Source: Annona cherimola
Lineage: Eukaryota; Streptophyta; Magnoliopsida; Magnoliales; Annonaceae
NCBI GenBank assembly: GCA_030490835.1
Contig: CM059972.1
Location: forward strand, 47,657,452-47,721,451
Reading direction: 5' to 3'
DNA: 64,000 nt
Under the pieces are notes generated by a model. That model was given only the letters and a program-made list of their open reading frames with translations. It had not been told where the DNA came from and did no database searches. Position numbers and translations under genes: made by a program. Shown here in pieces: positions 23,244 to 36,342 of this stretch. Numbering within the stretch: the first letter of the stretch is position 1; each line of letters opens with the position of its first letter.

Positions 23244-24829
23244 TTGTTTATTTTTCAGATTTGTTTCAAGGCAAAGGCAAACAATGTATGGTTCATGGAC
23301 AGCGGTTGTTCAAGGCATATGACCGGAGAAAGAAGTTTATTTCATAAACTTAAGCCTTGCAACGATGGAACGGTTGCCTTTGGTAATAATGAGAAAGGTA
23401 AAATTAAAGGTAAAGGAAACATATATAGTATTTCAAATGCATGCATGGAAGATGTTTTGTTTGTTGAAGGACTCAAGCACAATCTAATGAGCATTAGTTA
23501 ATTATGTGATAAAGGATACAAGGTTGTGTTTGAATCATCTATATGTAATGTATTTGATGGAGAACATATCTTGTTTAGTGGAAAAAGACATGGAAATGTA
23601 TATTTGGTTTCACTTGACGAATTAGATGGTCAATGTCTAATGACCATTGATAATGATCCATGGGTTTGGCATAAAAGGCTTGGACATATAAACATGGGAA
23701 ATATAAAGACCCTATGGAAGAAGAGTTTGGTAGAAGGCTTGCCAAAGTTGAAATATGACAAAGACAAAATTTGCAAGGCATGTCAATTATCTAAACAACC
23801 TAAGATGTCTTTCTCTACCAAAAAGGAAATCTCCACCACTAGGCTACTTGAATTGCTACACATGGATCTATATGGGCCATCCGATATTTTAACCATTGGT
23901 GGAAAGAAATATGTATTTGTGATTGTTGATGATTTTTCAAGATTCACATGGATAATTCTCTTAGCTAGCAAAGATGAAGCCTTCCCTATGTTTTCAACTT
24001 TTGTAAATTTGGTGCAAAATGAAAAATAAAGTACTATTATGACTATAAGAAGTGATCATGGTGGTGAATTTGAAAACAAACGATTCATAGAATTATGTAA
24101 TGAAAAAGGAACTCATCACACATTTTCTGCACCAAGAACTCCACAACAAAATGGAGTAGTTGAAAGGAAAAACAAAACTATACAAGAGATGGCTAGAACA
24201 ATGCTAAATGAGAGTAAATTATCCAAGAAATTTTGGGGTGAAGCTGTAAGTACAACTTGTCATGTTTTGAATCGAGTTACCATTAGAGCAATCTTGAAAA
24301 AGACCCCATATGAGCTATGGAAAGGAAGAAAACCAAATATCTCTTATTTTCATGCTTTTGGATGCACATGCTATGTTTTGAACAATGGGAAAACCAACTT
24401 GGGAAAACTAGATGCCAAAAGTGATGAGGCAATATTTCTTGGTTACTCATCAAATAGCAAAGCATATAGAGTATCAATAAACGAAACCAAGTTGTAGAAG
24501 AGTCCATACATGTTGTTTTTGATGAAACGAACCCTTGCTTCAAAAGAAAAGATGATTTAAGTGATGCAAATGATATAACAAGTAGTCTTGAAAAACTGCA
24601 TATGGAAAAGCAAGAAGACTCCATGGAGGAAAGGGTAAGTGAAGGTAATAATTTCTACAAACCTCCAACAGATTTGAAATTCAAACATGCCCATCCAATT
24701 GAACAAGTTATAGGGAATGTATATGAAGGTGTAAAAACTAGAAGATCAAAACAAAATGTTTGTGGACAATATGCTTTTGTATCCAAAATTGAACCTTCTA
24801 ATATTGATCAAGCTCTTGATGATGAAAAC
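23244..24829 (+). pseudogene. SIRE-type protease and integrase, broken
   Basis: Starts in the +1 frame relative to gag. The protease active site DSG is at 23298-23306. The integrase HHCC region is WHKRLGHINM ... CKACQLSK (23667-23800). The catalytic core shows HMDLYGPS (first Asp near 23864), RSDHGGEF (second Asp near 24054) and TPQQNGVVERKN (Glu near 24162). Stops at 23499 and near 24027 stand where copy 1 has glutamine codons. A frameshift near 24478 cuts the C-terminal domain. The linker EQVIGNVYEGVKTRRS (24700-24747) is typical of SIRE-type elements. The block ends at a TGA (24830-24832). Confidence 0.9.
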
Positions 24830-24841
24830 TGAATTATAGCA

Positions 24842-26316
24842 ATGCAAGAAGAACTAAATCAATTTGAAAGAAACCAAGTTTGGCACCTTATTCCTAGACC
24901 AAACGATTATACTGTTATTGGCACTAAGTGGGTCTTTAGGAACAAATTAGATGAAAGTGGACTTGTAGTGAGAAACAAAGCTAGACTTGTGGCAAAGGGA
25001 TACTCACAAGAAGAAGGAATAGATTTTGAGGAATCCTATGCCCCGGTTGCTAGATTAGAAGCTATTCGCATTTTACTAGCTTTTGCATCTCACATGAACT
25101 TTAAATTGTTTCAAATGGATGTTAAAAGCACATTTCTGAATGGTTATATAAATGAAGAGGTGTATGTAGAACAACCACCTGGATTTGAGAAAAAGATCCA
25201 TCTAAATTTGTGTACAAGTTAACCAAAGCATTATATGGATTAAAATAAGCTCCAAGGGCTTGGTATGATAGACTAAGCAAATTTCTGATTAATCATGATT
25301 TTCAAAAAGGGAAGGTAGACACCACTTTGTTTATCAAGTATAAAGAAAAGGATATTTTGGTCATTCAAATTTATGTTGATGATATCATTTTCGGTGCTAC
25401 TAATGAGACTCTTTGTCAAGAATTTTCTGAGCTTATGCAGAAAGAATTTGAGATGAGCATGATGGGAGAGCTAAATTTCTTCCTTGGACTGCAAATCAAG
25501 TAATTAAATGAAGGAATCTTCATTAACCAGTCCAAGTATATCAAAGAAATGCTGAAGAAGTTTGGCATGGAAAATAGCAAAGGAGCAAACACGCCGATGA
25601 GCTCAACAATCAAAATCGACAAATATGACAAAGGAAAAACAGTTGATTTAAAATTATATAGAAGCATGATAGGTTCTTTATTGTATTTAACTGCTTCTAG
25701 GCCTGATATATTGTTTAGTGTGTGTATGTGCTCTAGATTTCAATCATGTCCAAAAGAATCACACTTGGTAGCTGTGAAAAGAATTTTCAGACACTTAGTT
25801 GACACTACCAATATAGGACTTTGGTATCCAAAGGGCTCTAATTTTGATCTAATCGGCTACTCGGATGCAGATTTTGCCGGTTACAAAGTAGATAGAAAAA
25901 TCACTAGTGGAACATGTCAATTTCTTGGAAACATGTTGGTTTCATGGTTTTCAAGAAAACAAACTAGTGTTGCTCTATCTACGGCGGAAGCCGAATACAT
26001 TGCCGCCGGGAGCTGTTGTGCCCAATTACTTTGGATGAAACAGCAACTTAGGGACTATGGCATGGATTTTAAAGATATACCCATTAAATGTGATAATACT
26101 AGTGCCATATGTTTAACTAAAAATCCAGTCTTGCATTCTAGGACCAAACATATAGACCTTAGACATCATTTTATTAGAGAACATGTGGAAAATCATTATA
26201 TATGTCTAGTATATGTAAGAACTGAGGATCAAATTGCAGATATATTCACAAAGCCCCTAGCAAAAGAAGCATTTTATAAGATTAGAAATGACATGGGAAT
26301 GATTAATTTAACCTAG
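24842..26316 (+). pseudogene. SIRE-type reverse transcriptase and RNase H, broken
   Basis: Visible blocks: [14 protein letters not shown] (24919), [15 protein letters not shown] (24985), [12 protein letters not shown], catalytic YVDDIIF (25372-25392), then RNase H (YSDADFAGYKVDRKITSG near 25858, LSTAEAEYIAAG near 25975, HSRTKHIDLRHHFIREH near 26134). A small deletion near 25190 shifts the frame. Stops near 25245 and 25501 replace expected glutamines. The last 255 codons (25549-26316) are open. No envelope-like gene follows. Confidence 0.9.
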
Positions 26317-26587
26317 CACAAACTAAGGGGGAGCACCTATTTTAGGGGGAGCACACCCACCTATCTCTTTCTTTACCCTCTAACTTTTTGATATATTGAC
26401 AAAAAGGGGGAGAAGAGTAGGATTTGAGGGGGAGAAGAGTAGGGTATGTTTGGGGAGAAGAGTAGGATATGTTTGCATGAGTATAAGAATGATAAAATTT
26501 CACAATACAAAATGAGCATGTTATTTTTTAAGCAATTGAAAGGTATACACTCAAATCAGTTTTGTCAATCATCAAAAAGGGGGAGAT
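26317..26587 (+). other. Short 3' leader and polypurine tract of copia copy 2
   Basis: Several GGGGGAGA runs, ending in AAAAAGGGGGAGAT (26574-26587) directly before the 3' LTR. GGGGGAG-type tracts recur at 26328, 26345, 26405 and 26429, so there may be more than one plus-strand primer. Nothing is coding. Confidence 0.75.
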
Positions 26588-28202
26588 TGTTGGAAAGATA
26601 TGGAAAACAAGCTAAATCTATGTTTTGATGATTAACAAATCAATTTGAGTAAGTCTTGGCTACTAACATGTTTGTGGAAGTGATTAAAGACTATATATTT
26701 GAAGAAAACAAAGCATGGCAGGTTAAGTCGATTTCCAAGTCGACTCGGGCATCAACTTAGGCCAAGTCGATCCCCAAGTCGACTCCAGCATCGACTTCGA
26801 GGCATCAATTCCTTCCAGAGTTGAAAATGGAGAGCTGAACTGCCGAAGTCGCAAACGAAGTCGACTTCGCATGCGACTTGGGGCGAAGTCGCAGACCAAG
26901 TCGACTCAAGCATCGACTTCAAAACGACGAAACCTTCCAAAGTTGAAATCAAGACCCCGAAGTGCCCAAGTCGCACCCCAAGTCGACTCCACTTGCGACT
27001 TGAGGTGAAGTCGCAGACGAAGTCGACTTCGGCATCGACTTCGATCGGGCAGAGGAGATATTTCAGAAGACAAGCTGAGATTAACTGATTTCAAGTACAT
27101 TTTAAGATGAAGAAACTCAAGACATGAAGACTAGTATCGAAAGCAAGAAGGATGAATCAAAAACATGTTCTTCAAGAAGACTACAAATATGTGAAGCCAT
27201 TTCAGAATAAAATGATCAAAGAAAGAAGCCAAGCAAGCTAAGAAGAAGATAATGATCCAAAGGGAAATGAAGGAACCAAGCATTCCAAGTTTTCAAGATC
27301 ATCAAGCTTCCTGCCGAAGTGAAGTCGCACACCGAAGTCGACTCCACTTGCGACTTGGGTCAAGTCGATGCCCAAGTCGACCCGACCTGGAACTTGAAGT
27401 CGCGAACAGAAGGCGAAGTCGCACCCGAAGTCGACTCCATCTGCGACTTGGGCGAAGTCGCATCCGAAGTCGACTCCACCTGCGACTTGGGTCGCAACGG
27501 TCGGAAAATATTCGAACGTTGGCGCATTAAATGCGCGCCACCTATCTTCAAACGTTAGGATTCCCTCCACAATTATAAAAGGCATTCATTGTGGACGAGG
27601 GAAGTAGCTGAAAATCATTAAGTGTGCTTAACTCCTATATTCAAGAGCTCTAAAGAGATCAAGCCATTCAAAGAGGAAGAACTTTGCTTCAGATTGCAAG
27701 AGCTATATTTCTGAATATTCAAAGCCTACACTACGAGTTCTTCTCTGCGCCAAATTGCTTCTACACATCTGTAAAGTGTAGATTCATTTGTTTGTATTGA
27801 ACTTGATCTAGTTTGAGGAACTAAGATCAAGTGTAAGCAAGGTAGTGTGTGATTGGAGTGGAACTCATCACCTACCTGTGCTGTGCTGTGTTGAAGCCCC
27901 CTAGAGCTGGAATCTAGAAGAGAGCAGTGGCTCTAATTGTATTTGAAGAATACAATAGTGGAACCCAAGTCATAAGGAGTGTGAGCTTGGAAGAGTGGAG
28001 TAGGGAGGTTGCCCGAACTACTATAAAAATCTTATGTGCTTGATTTATATTTCTGCTCTCTACATTATATTGCTTTCCATTTTGTTTCTTCATTAAGGGG
28101 ATTAGATTAATCCGGGGTAAATTTTCTGTTTAAGTTATAAATTTTTAAATACCCAATTCACCCCTCCCCTCTTGGGTAATCGCCATTAACTCGGGACCAA
28201 CA
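26588..28202 (+). repeat. 3' LTR of copia copy 2
   Basis: 1615 bp, TGTTGGAAAG ... GGGACCAACA, followed by the target duplication CGCAC. It has the same repeat arrays and TATA box (27574-27581) as the 5' LTR. Confidence 0.95.
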
Positions 28203-28207
28203 CGCAC

Positions 28208-28427
28208 TTGATATGTGCAATTGATTACAAGTGTATTGTTGCTCGTAAGATGAATGAAGTGAAATGTAAAGAAATGAACTGATGAAAAAAAAGGAATTAA
28301 ACGAAATTTTTTTTGGACGAGATCCAATTAAGAACCCGCCGCGTGATCAGGGCAACAATCCTAATTCCCATTTACCAATCGATAAGATCTTAGAGTAAGG
28401 TTCTGACGCTCGGGCTGGGGCGCCACA
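28208..28427 (+). repeat. 5' LTR of element C, second fragment
   Basis: Resumes TTGATATGTGCAATTG exactly where 19690 stopped and ends GGGGCGCCACA. It is nearly identical to the last 220 bases of the 3' LTR ending at 63978. Confidence 0.88.
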
Positions 28428-28743
28428 GATTTTGGTATTAGAGCAAGGATTGGTAAATAGACATGAAAAAAAGACTTGATATCATAGAGATGGTATCTTA
28501 GCAAGGAATGGTAGATAGTTGAAGAAAAATGAAGGTAAAAAAAGATTGTCGAGATTCTCTTTAATTCCGATATGATTGGAAGATAAGTGTGAGAGGTAGT
28601 TCTCTATGATGATGATGAGTTCATAAGAAATGAGACTAGAAAAGAAGATAAAGACCCTTGTTGGGTTTGTAAAAATGAGAATAAGAAGTGAGATAAGGAA
28701 GGAAATGTTTTAGACTGGTTTAGCATCAGTACTCCCATTAGAC
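28428..28743 (+). other. Primer site and leader of element C
   Basis: TGGTATTAGAGC at 28433-28444, five bases past the LTR, differs by one base from the initiator tRNA-Met complement. About 300 purine-rich bases of untranslated leader follow. No gag start is seen before LTR A begins. Confidence 0.7.
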
Positions 28744-31700
28744 TGGAACCCCAAATTTTATGATCATATATGAAATCCTAAAGTCATGAACCCTACGTAA
28801 TGTATTGACTTTATGATTTCCGTCATATATGTAATTGAAGGATCAAATAATTAATTATGAAATATAATTTTAAATGAATAGTAAATGTGAATAGTGGAAC
28901 GTGAATAGTAACCCTGTGGTTAAGATAAAGTGATAAGTTAATCATTCTGGATTAACTTAATCACAAAATACGAAAAAGGAAGCTTCCCACAAAAGGACAA
29001 AATGGGAGTAGAGATGAAAAGGGAATTTAATTGGAATTTACAAATGTTATATTTGAGATTTATAAGAAAATAGATCATAAATATTAGATATGAAAATAAA
29101 TTTTTATAAATTTTTCGGGAAGGAATTTCAAAATTCTGAATTATACAAATTAAAACTGTTTAAATTTACGGACTTTATGGAAAAATAAAAATAAATAGAA
29201 AATTTTTGGCGAATTAGGGTCCTAACTAAGGACTTATATTCATACATACTATTTTCATTATATCTAAGCATGCATAACTTAGAATCATATAAAAATTTCA
29301 TAGAAAGTACTCAATTATGTGCTCTCTAATCTAGACGGATCAGATTATGAAAAATAGTTGACTAAATTGTCAAACTTGAATGTATTAAAAAGCGTGTCAA
29401 AGGTAATAAATTTCAAAGCCTGTACATGTTTTTATGTTAATATTTTGATTAATTTTTTAATTAATTAATATCTTGATATATATAAGATTGTTTGAGATGA
29501 AACTTTTGGAGCAAGCCTATTTTAATATACCCTACATAATGAATGGATTAAATTTTGCAAAATATGTCTATAAATTTTTAAAATGAAATTTTATGCCAAA
29601 ATATGATTTTAATTAAGTTAAAATATGTACTTCGCTCCAATTGAGGTGAAATTTTATGGGTAAGCCTATTCTAATATGCCCAATTTAATGAAAAAATGAA
29701 ATTTTGGAAAACATGTTTCCAAAATTTTAAAATGAGATTTTTTATCCAAATATGAATTAGTTAATTAAAATAAAATAGAAATTGTTTTCAAAAATTCCGA
29801 AAGGTACATTTTGTGAGCAATTGTATATATATTAATAAGAAAAAATTTCATAATATATAAGTGTGTATGTAGGCAGTTATAATTTAATTTATTAATATTG
29901 GAATTTACCGTACAAAAAAAAGAAAAGAAAAAAAAAAACGGAAGAAAGGGCAGCAGCAAGGCTTTAACGTCCATCCAGGTAATTTTAATACATGAACGTT
30001 CAAAAGGGGCAGCAGCAGCATCAGGTTTTATTTATTTTTATTATTTAGCATACTTCGGATTTTGATTATGCCAGGAACGAATATGTAAACCACCATCTGA
30101 TTTTCTTATCCTGTAGATCATTAATAAAATTCTGGATGCATGCTTTAGCAAAAAGTTTTTTCATGATTTTGGACACCGTTGAATAGGCATATGATTATAG
30201 ATGTATATATAGCATCCAAACAGATTTTTATAATCATGTTTAAAATATGATTTATGAATAATGACAAGATGGGTAAGGATTAATGTCATTAAACTAATTC
30301 AGCGTTAAACTAATTTAGGGATATTTTCATGATTAATTTGATAAGTCTAAGTTAATCTTGATTTATTGCTTCAAATCTGGAGGTTATGTGATGTTAGAAA
30401 CCAAAATATGAATGAGATGGTAAAAGAAGGATTTTAGCTATGACAATTTGTTTAAAATCTCATTATATTATCATTAAAGAACGACTAAAGTTTCAGCTTA
30501 AAATATTAAGCAGGATGTAAATTAAACATCCGAGAAGAGTAGCTTAAACAGGGTGAAACGGGTGACAGAATCAGCTGTAGTAAATAATTTTTAATAATTT
30601 TTTTAGATATATTTTTAATCTTAATTTTTTATATGATGTACAAAATATTATTCTTATCACAGGAAAAAAATTAAATATGATTTTGGAATGACATAAGTAT
30701 GGTTTAAAAATAACGTGATTAGGGCTGTTCCTAATTTTACAACACTGTCTAGCACAGTGAAAATGTCAAAATAAATATATAATATTAATATTTCTTGCTA
30801 AAATTTTTATGAGTATTAATTAATGTAGTTAATGATGTATGAAAGAAATTTCAGAGTTAAATAAATTTATTTGATTATAAATCAAGATTTAGAGAAATCA
30901 GTACACCTGATTTCAGCAAATGTGGACAGTTTGAGAAATAATCAAAAATAAATATGAAAACTAAGTGAAAGTGATCCAAATTAATATATATGTTAGAAAA
31001 GAGTGTAATAAAGGATTAGGGATAGCAAATTAATGCTATTATATGTATATGGAATTAATAGATAAATAAGAAGATGAAACATAGTGAAAAGATAAGGGCT
31101 GTTTTGGAATTTAATAATAAGTTTCAGAAATTTTAAATGAGAATTATGATTATGTTGATCATGGTATGTTATGAAATATATTATAGGAATTAAAAGAATT
31201 TTGTTAAGTCAAATTTATGCTTAAAACATGAATTATGGAATCTTATACACATATGTGTATAAGTGGCTAAAATGATTTAGTTAGCCCAGATAATCATGAT
31301 TAATTCAAAATGCAAGAATTATCTCATGATGTACTAAACAAGAGTTATGTCATGATATTTTTTAAAAAGTGCCAAATTTTGAAACCCATGAACAGTGCCA
31401 AACACGCTGTGAACAGTAATTAGGAACAGTGATCATGAACAATAATCATGAATAGTCAACAGAGTGATTTGGGCAGAAATAAGATCGATATTTATAAGGA
31501 TGTATGAATGGAATTTTTAAAGATTTTTGGGATAAAAATCCATATGTGAAAATAGAGACCAAATTAACCTCAATGAGAGTTACGAAGGAAAATAAAGTGA
31601 TTATGACATATTCATGGGTTAGAAACCCTAAGATGAATTCAAATTTAATAGTAAAAATGTGCAAGCATGGAATATTATGTCTATATAAGAAAAATATCTT

Positions 31701-32879
31701 TTCATTTGCATAGGAAAGGAAATGGGTACAAGTGAAAGATACAAGTTGACTATGCAGGTAAGCAAGCAACCCTTTGAAAATATAATTTTATACGACTTTA
31801 CTTTGCAATCTTAAATTGTTTTGGAAATTGCTTCGTTAGAAGAAAATCCTTTTAATATTGAAAATATGGAAATGCAAATGTTGAAAAGGTTGTGTTGAAA
31901 GGAAAATGAGATTTTAAAATGATATTTGAAAATAAATGTTTTAGAATAGTTTTATTACAAGGTTTTGAAGTATTTTAATGATATGTTTCAAAGGTTCTCT
32001 AGATATTGGATTATTTTGGAGTTTCCAAAATCTATTGTTCGAGAAGGATTTAAGGAAGACCAACATGATAATTTAATTTGAAAAACGATTTGAGTATTGT
32101 TCAAAGGATTATACAAGCTTATCACATATAGAAATGAAGACAAAAGTATATGATATTAGATGAAAGCCTGAACTTGTATGTCCTTTGATCATAAAAACCC
32201 ATAAATGGGAAAAGCATTTATAAGAAAAATCTTTTGGTTTCAAATATTTTTAAAGACGTTTTATCGTTCAGAAATTATTTACAGAACGGCTAGAAAATAT
32301 TGTTATTTTAAATATTTTCCTTGAATACTTCAAATGAGTTATGAAAAATAAATGTTTTAAGGTTGGTCATCCTGATGGGGTATATTTTGAAAAAAAAAAT
32401 AAAAAAAAAAATGGGGTGTTCGACGGCGAGGGCCTGGTCGATCGCCGAGAATGACATCAGCAAGGAACTCCCTATCGATCGTCGAAGCGCCGACGGCTAA
32501 AATCCACGGCACAATGTTCACGGCCGTGTAGCTGCCCGGGCCGGCTCTGCAGGAGGGAGCTCCCTCGCCTTCTACCAACATTGAAGATCAGAACGGAGCG
32601 GAGAAGATAAGCATGAGCATGGTGGGACGGGCTAGAGCTGGACGCAACGATCTGCTGCTGCGGCAGCAAGCTGCAACATCTGCCGGTGCTGGACGAGCAG
32701 CTCCTGCGATCCGACGGTGGAAGGCTGCCGGAGAAGACGGTGCAGGCATCAGGCGCTGCGAACACGGGCGACGGCGGCAAGCTGCGACATCTGGCGATCT
32801 GGACGAGGATGACGGCGCTGTCCATTGCTGCCGGAGAAGACACGCTGCGATCTGCCGGTGCTGGACGAGCATCAGCTAT

Positions 32880-33110
32880 TCAAGGAGGCATCCGGCAGCT
32901 TCAAACGAGCCTGCGAATTGCAGCCGACCGACATCCGGCCGCATTTCCGGGCTGGCAACTCCCTCTATGCCCTGGGAAAGTACGGTGAGGCCAAGGAAGA
33001 GTTCCTTCTGGCATTGGAGCCCGCCGAGGCCGGCAGCTCGTAGTGGGCTTATCTCCTGCCGCAGATTCACGACAATCTCGGCATAACCCTCGAAGGCGAA
33101 GCCAATGGAG
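32880..33110 (+). pseudogene. Captured TPR-protein gene fragment (5' LTR)
   Basis: The frame gives FKRACELQPTDIRPHFRAGN, then LGKYGEAKEEFLLALEPAE, a stop (33041-33043), then WAYLLPQIHDNLGITLEGE. This matches, in order, a TPR stretch of the conserved plant TPR proteins of the At1g05150/At2g32450 kind. Only about 75 residues are present, without start or introns. It lies in U3, on the strand of LTR transcription, upstream of the TATA box. Confidence 0.7.
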
Positions 33111-33169
33111 AATGGCGATCGATAGCAAAAACTTTCAGGTATAGCCTCCAATGATGACGAAACAACGAA

Positions 33170-33410
33170 ACCGCGCACGCCAACCCACGCCCACAAGGAA
33201 GATCCCGAAAGATCCGGGAGTTCGACTGCCCTTAGATCCAACTTCCGCAAGTTCTATGATGAGGTCAACAGATTTCTAACCACCGTATCTGCCATTAAAG
33301 AAAGCAAGCAGAAAGAGCAGAGCCCGCCCGACTTGCCCGACTCGGTGGAAGGATTCGTGAAGGTCTTCAAGGACGAGATTGCCAAGTGTGAGATCAGCAA
33401 GGATCGCGGC
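33170..33410 (+). pseudogene. Captured open segment, source gene not recognised (5' LTR)
   Basis: An open stretch reads SNFRKFYDEVNRFLTTVSAI, then PPDLPDSVEGFVKVFKDEIA. It has protein-like composition and high GC, like its neighbours, and lies between two recognisable gene fragments. I do not recognise the family. The 3' LTR copy is open from an ATG at 50943 to 51227. Confidence 0.45.
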
Positions 33411-33656
33411 AGGTGCGCTGCTCCCGCACGAGGTCCTCGCGCTGCGTAAGGACCAGAGCTTGAGCTCGAGAGAGAAGACGAGCTGCGGCAGCTATCGCTT
33501 ACCGGTCGAAAGCAGAAACGGCAACAGATGGTTTTTTTTTTTTACAGCAGCGATGGGAGTCGGTCTCAGCCGTCAAGTTTCGGCCCGATCGGAGCCTTCA
33601 TTAACGGATGGCGGTCCCGCGTTGCCGCTGACTCGTAGTTCCCTTTCAGGGTCCTG

Positions 33657-34515
<859 letters not shown>

Positions 34516-34618
34516 TACGGCAGTTCAAAACGCCATCTGAGGAGGCTAATTCGTCCGCAAAGGAGAAATCCAAAAGCAATCCAACGGCGTCCACCGCATG
34601 AGAAGAATATCTAAAGCA

Positions 34619-34745
34619 AATGTGAGTCCCGGAGACGGAGATAGGAAGACTATCAATCCAGAGCTACGGCACGCATGCGCCGGACCACTGGTCACGCTGC
34701 CACCAGTCGGGAGCTACGTCGTCTATTTCCTCAAAGCCACCAGCT
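34619..34745 (+). pseudogene. ARF: Captured auxin response factor fragment (5' LTR)
   Basis: [20 protein letters not shown] followed by [11 protein letters not shown] matches the start of the DNA-binding domain of plant ARFs, whose hallmark is [11 protein letters not shown]. The tryptophan is Arg here. About 40 residues, then the match stops. It is the last fragment before the promoter. Confidence 0.8.
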
Positions 34746-34897
34746 CTGGAGTTGCAAGAGATAGCGTGTTTGCGTGCACAAAATATGTCAAGCACTGATT
34801 ACCAGCTTTTGTCTCCACGGAAGCAAATATGGTCGCTAACACAGCCGCGGAACTCACCAAGACATGCGACCAATGGGCACCAGCTCGGGGTTCCGCG

Positions 34898-34949
34898 ACA
34901 ACATAAGTTCCGCGCGAAGACGGTTCCGCGGGAAGATGGTTCCGCGTGA
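34898..34949 (+). repeat. 16-bp GGTTCCGCG array (5' LTR, about 3 units)
   Basis: Units like GGTTCCGCGGGAAGAT. The 3' LTR has about nine units at 52675-52824. The offset between LTRs grows by 96 bases across the array, exactly six units. Confidence 0.85.
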
Positions 34950-34995
34950 ACTTGCATCCACAGCCGCGGAACCCATCCCAGACCCGGCAAAAGCC

Positions 34996-35003
34996 TATAA
35001 ATA
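34996..35003 (+). promoter_or_regulatory. TATA box of the Tat/Ogre-type LTR
   Basis: TATAAATA within AGCCTATAAATACCCC, at the border between the gene-fragment half and the repeat half of the LTR. It is conserved at 52869-52876. Transcription probably starts near 35030, which puts all LTR gene fragments in U3. Confidence 0.65.
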
Positions 35004-35174
35004 CCCCACTCGGCTTCTCGTTCGACACAACGAGGAAACGGGGAGAGAACGGGAAACGGGGGGAACGAGAGCTCTCCCGGGCTGAAAAGAGAACGAGTCC
35101 TCCATATATTTTTGTTTTCTCTTTCTTTTACAGAGAGCTCTCCCGCGCTGAAGAGAGAACGTGAGTTCTCCAGA

Positions 35175-35205
<31 letters not shown>

Positions 35206-35261
35206 TTTTTAGTTAAAAAAAAGAGAGAGGAGAGTTTCTTTCTGATATTATATATCTATAT

Positions 35262-36115
35262 ATATATACATATATATTATTTTCAAAAAAAAACTACTTT
35301 TCCCAACGTGGATACTCCCCGACTGGCGGGTTGAATTGACACACGGGTTAAGTATATTTTCTCCTTTAAATATATATATGTGTATATTATATATATAAAT
35401 AAATATATACATATATATTATTTTCGAAAACTACTTTTCCCGACGTGGATACTCCCCGACTGGCGGGTTGAATTGACACACGGGTTAAGTATATATATAT
35501 ATATTTTTTTAAAAAAAATAAAATAAAATAAAAATATATATGTGTATATTATATATATATAAATATATATATACATATATATTATTTTCAAAAAAAAAAA
35601 CTACTTTTCCCAACGTGGATACTCCCCGACTGGCGGGTTGAATTGACACACGGGTTAAGTATATTTTCCCCTTTTGAAAATAAAATAAAAATATATAAGT
35701 ATATTATATATATATATAAATATATAAATATATACATATATATTATTTTCAAAAACTACTTTTCCTAACGTGGATACTCCCCGACTGGCGGGTTGAATTG
35801 ACACACGGGTTAAGCATATTTTCCCTCTTTTGAAAATAAAATAAAAATATATATGTGTATATTATATATATATATACATATATATTATTTCCAAAAACTA
35901 CTTTTCCCAACGTGAATACTCCCCGACTGGCGGGTTGAATTGATACACGGGTTAAGTATATTTTCCCCTTTTGAAAATAAAATAAAAATATATATGTATA
36001 TTATATATATATATATAAATATATAAATATATACATATATATTATTTTCAAAAATTACTTTTTCTAACGTGGATACTCCCCGACTGGCGGGTTGAATTGA
36101 CACACGGATTAATTA
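35262..36115 (+). repeat. About 150-bp tandem array, six units (5' LTR)
   Basis: Each unit has a fixed core of about 50 bases (AACGTGGATACTCCCCGACT, then GGCGGGTTGAATTGACACAC) and a variable AT-rich spacer of TATATA and poly-A/T. Cores lie near 35303, 35438, 35612, 35768, 35909 and 36066. The 3' LTR has eight. Confidence 0.92.
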
Positions 36116-36342
36116 TATTTTCTCCTTTAAAAATAAAAATAAATATATGTGTATTTTCTATAAAAATATATCAAAATACACATGTATATTCAAAGGCATC
36201 CAAAAACAAAGATTTTGATTTCTAAAATGACCCGCGGGCCTCCAAAAATGAATATTTTGTCCCGCGGGCCTTCAAAAAAAAATATATATGTATTTGCCCC
36301 ATGGGCCCCAAAAAAAAGAAAAAATATATATATATATTTTTA

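Larger units (their letters stand above)
19691..28202 (+). mobile_element. SIRE-type Ty1/copia element (copy 2), complete ends, dead coding
   Basis: A full-length 8.5 kb element with LTRs starting TGTTGG and ending CCAACA. A tRNA-Met-type primer site follows the 5' LTR and a polypurine tract precedes the 3' LTR. It has a perfect 5-bp target duplication CGCAC (19686-19690 and 28203-28207) in the LTR of element C. Gag, protease, integrase, reverse transcriptase and RNase H are all present but broken. Unlike copy 1, only 270 bases separate RNase H from the 3' LTR, so the extra frame and pyrimidine tract are missing. Confidence 0.95.

Noticed and set aside
33170..33410. EXO70 exocyst subunit fragment
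   Set aside because: A vague resemblance in the SVEGFVKVFKDEIAK stretch, not strong enough to name.
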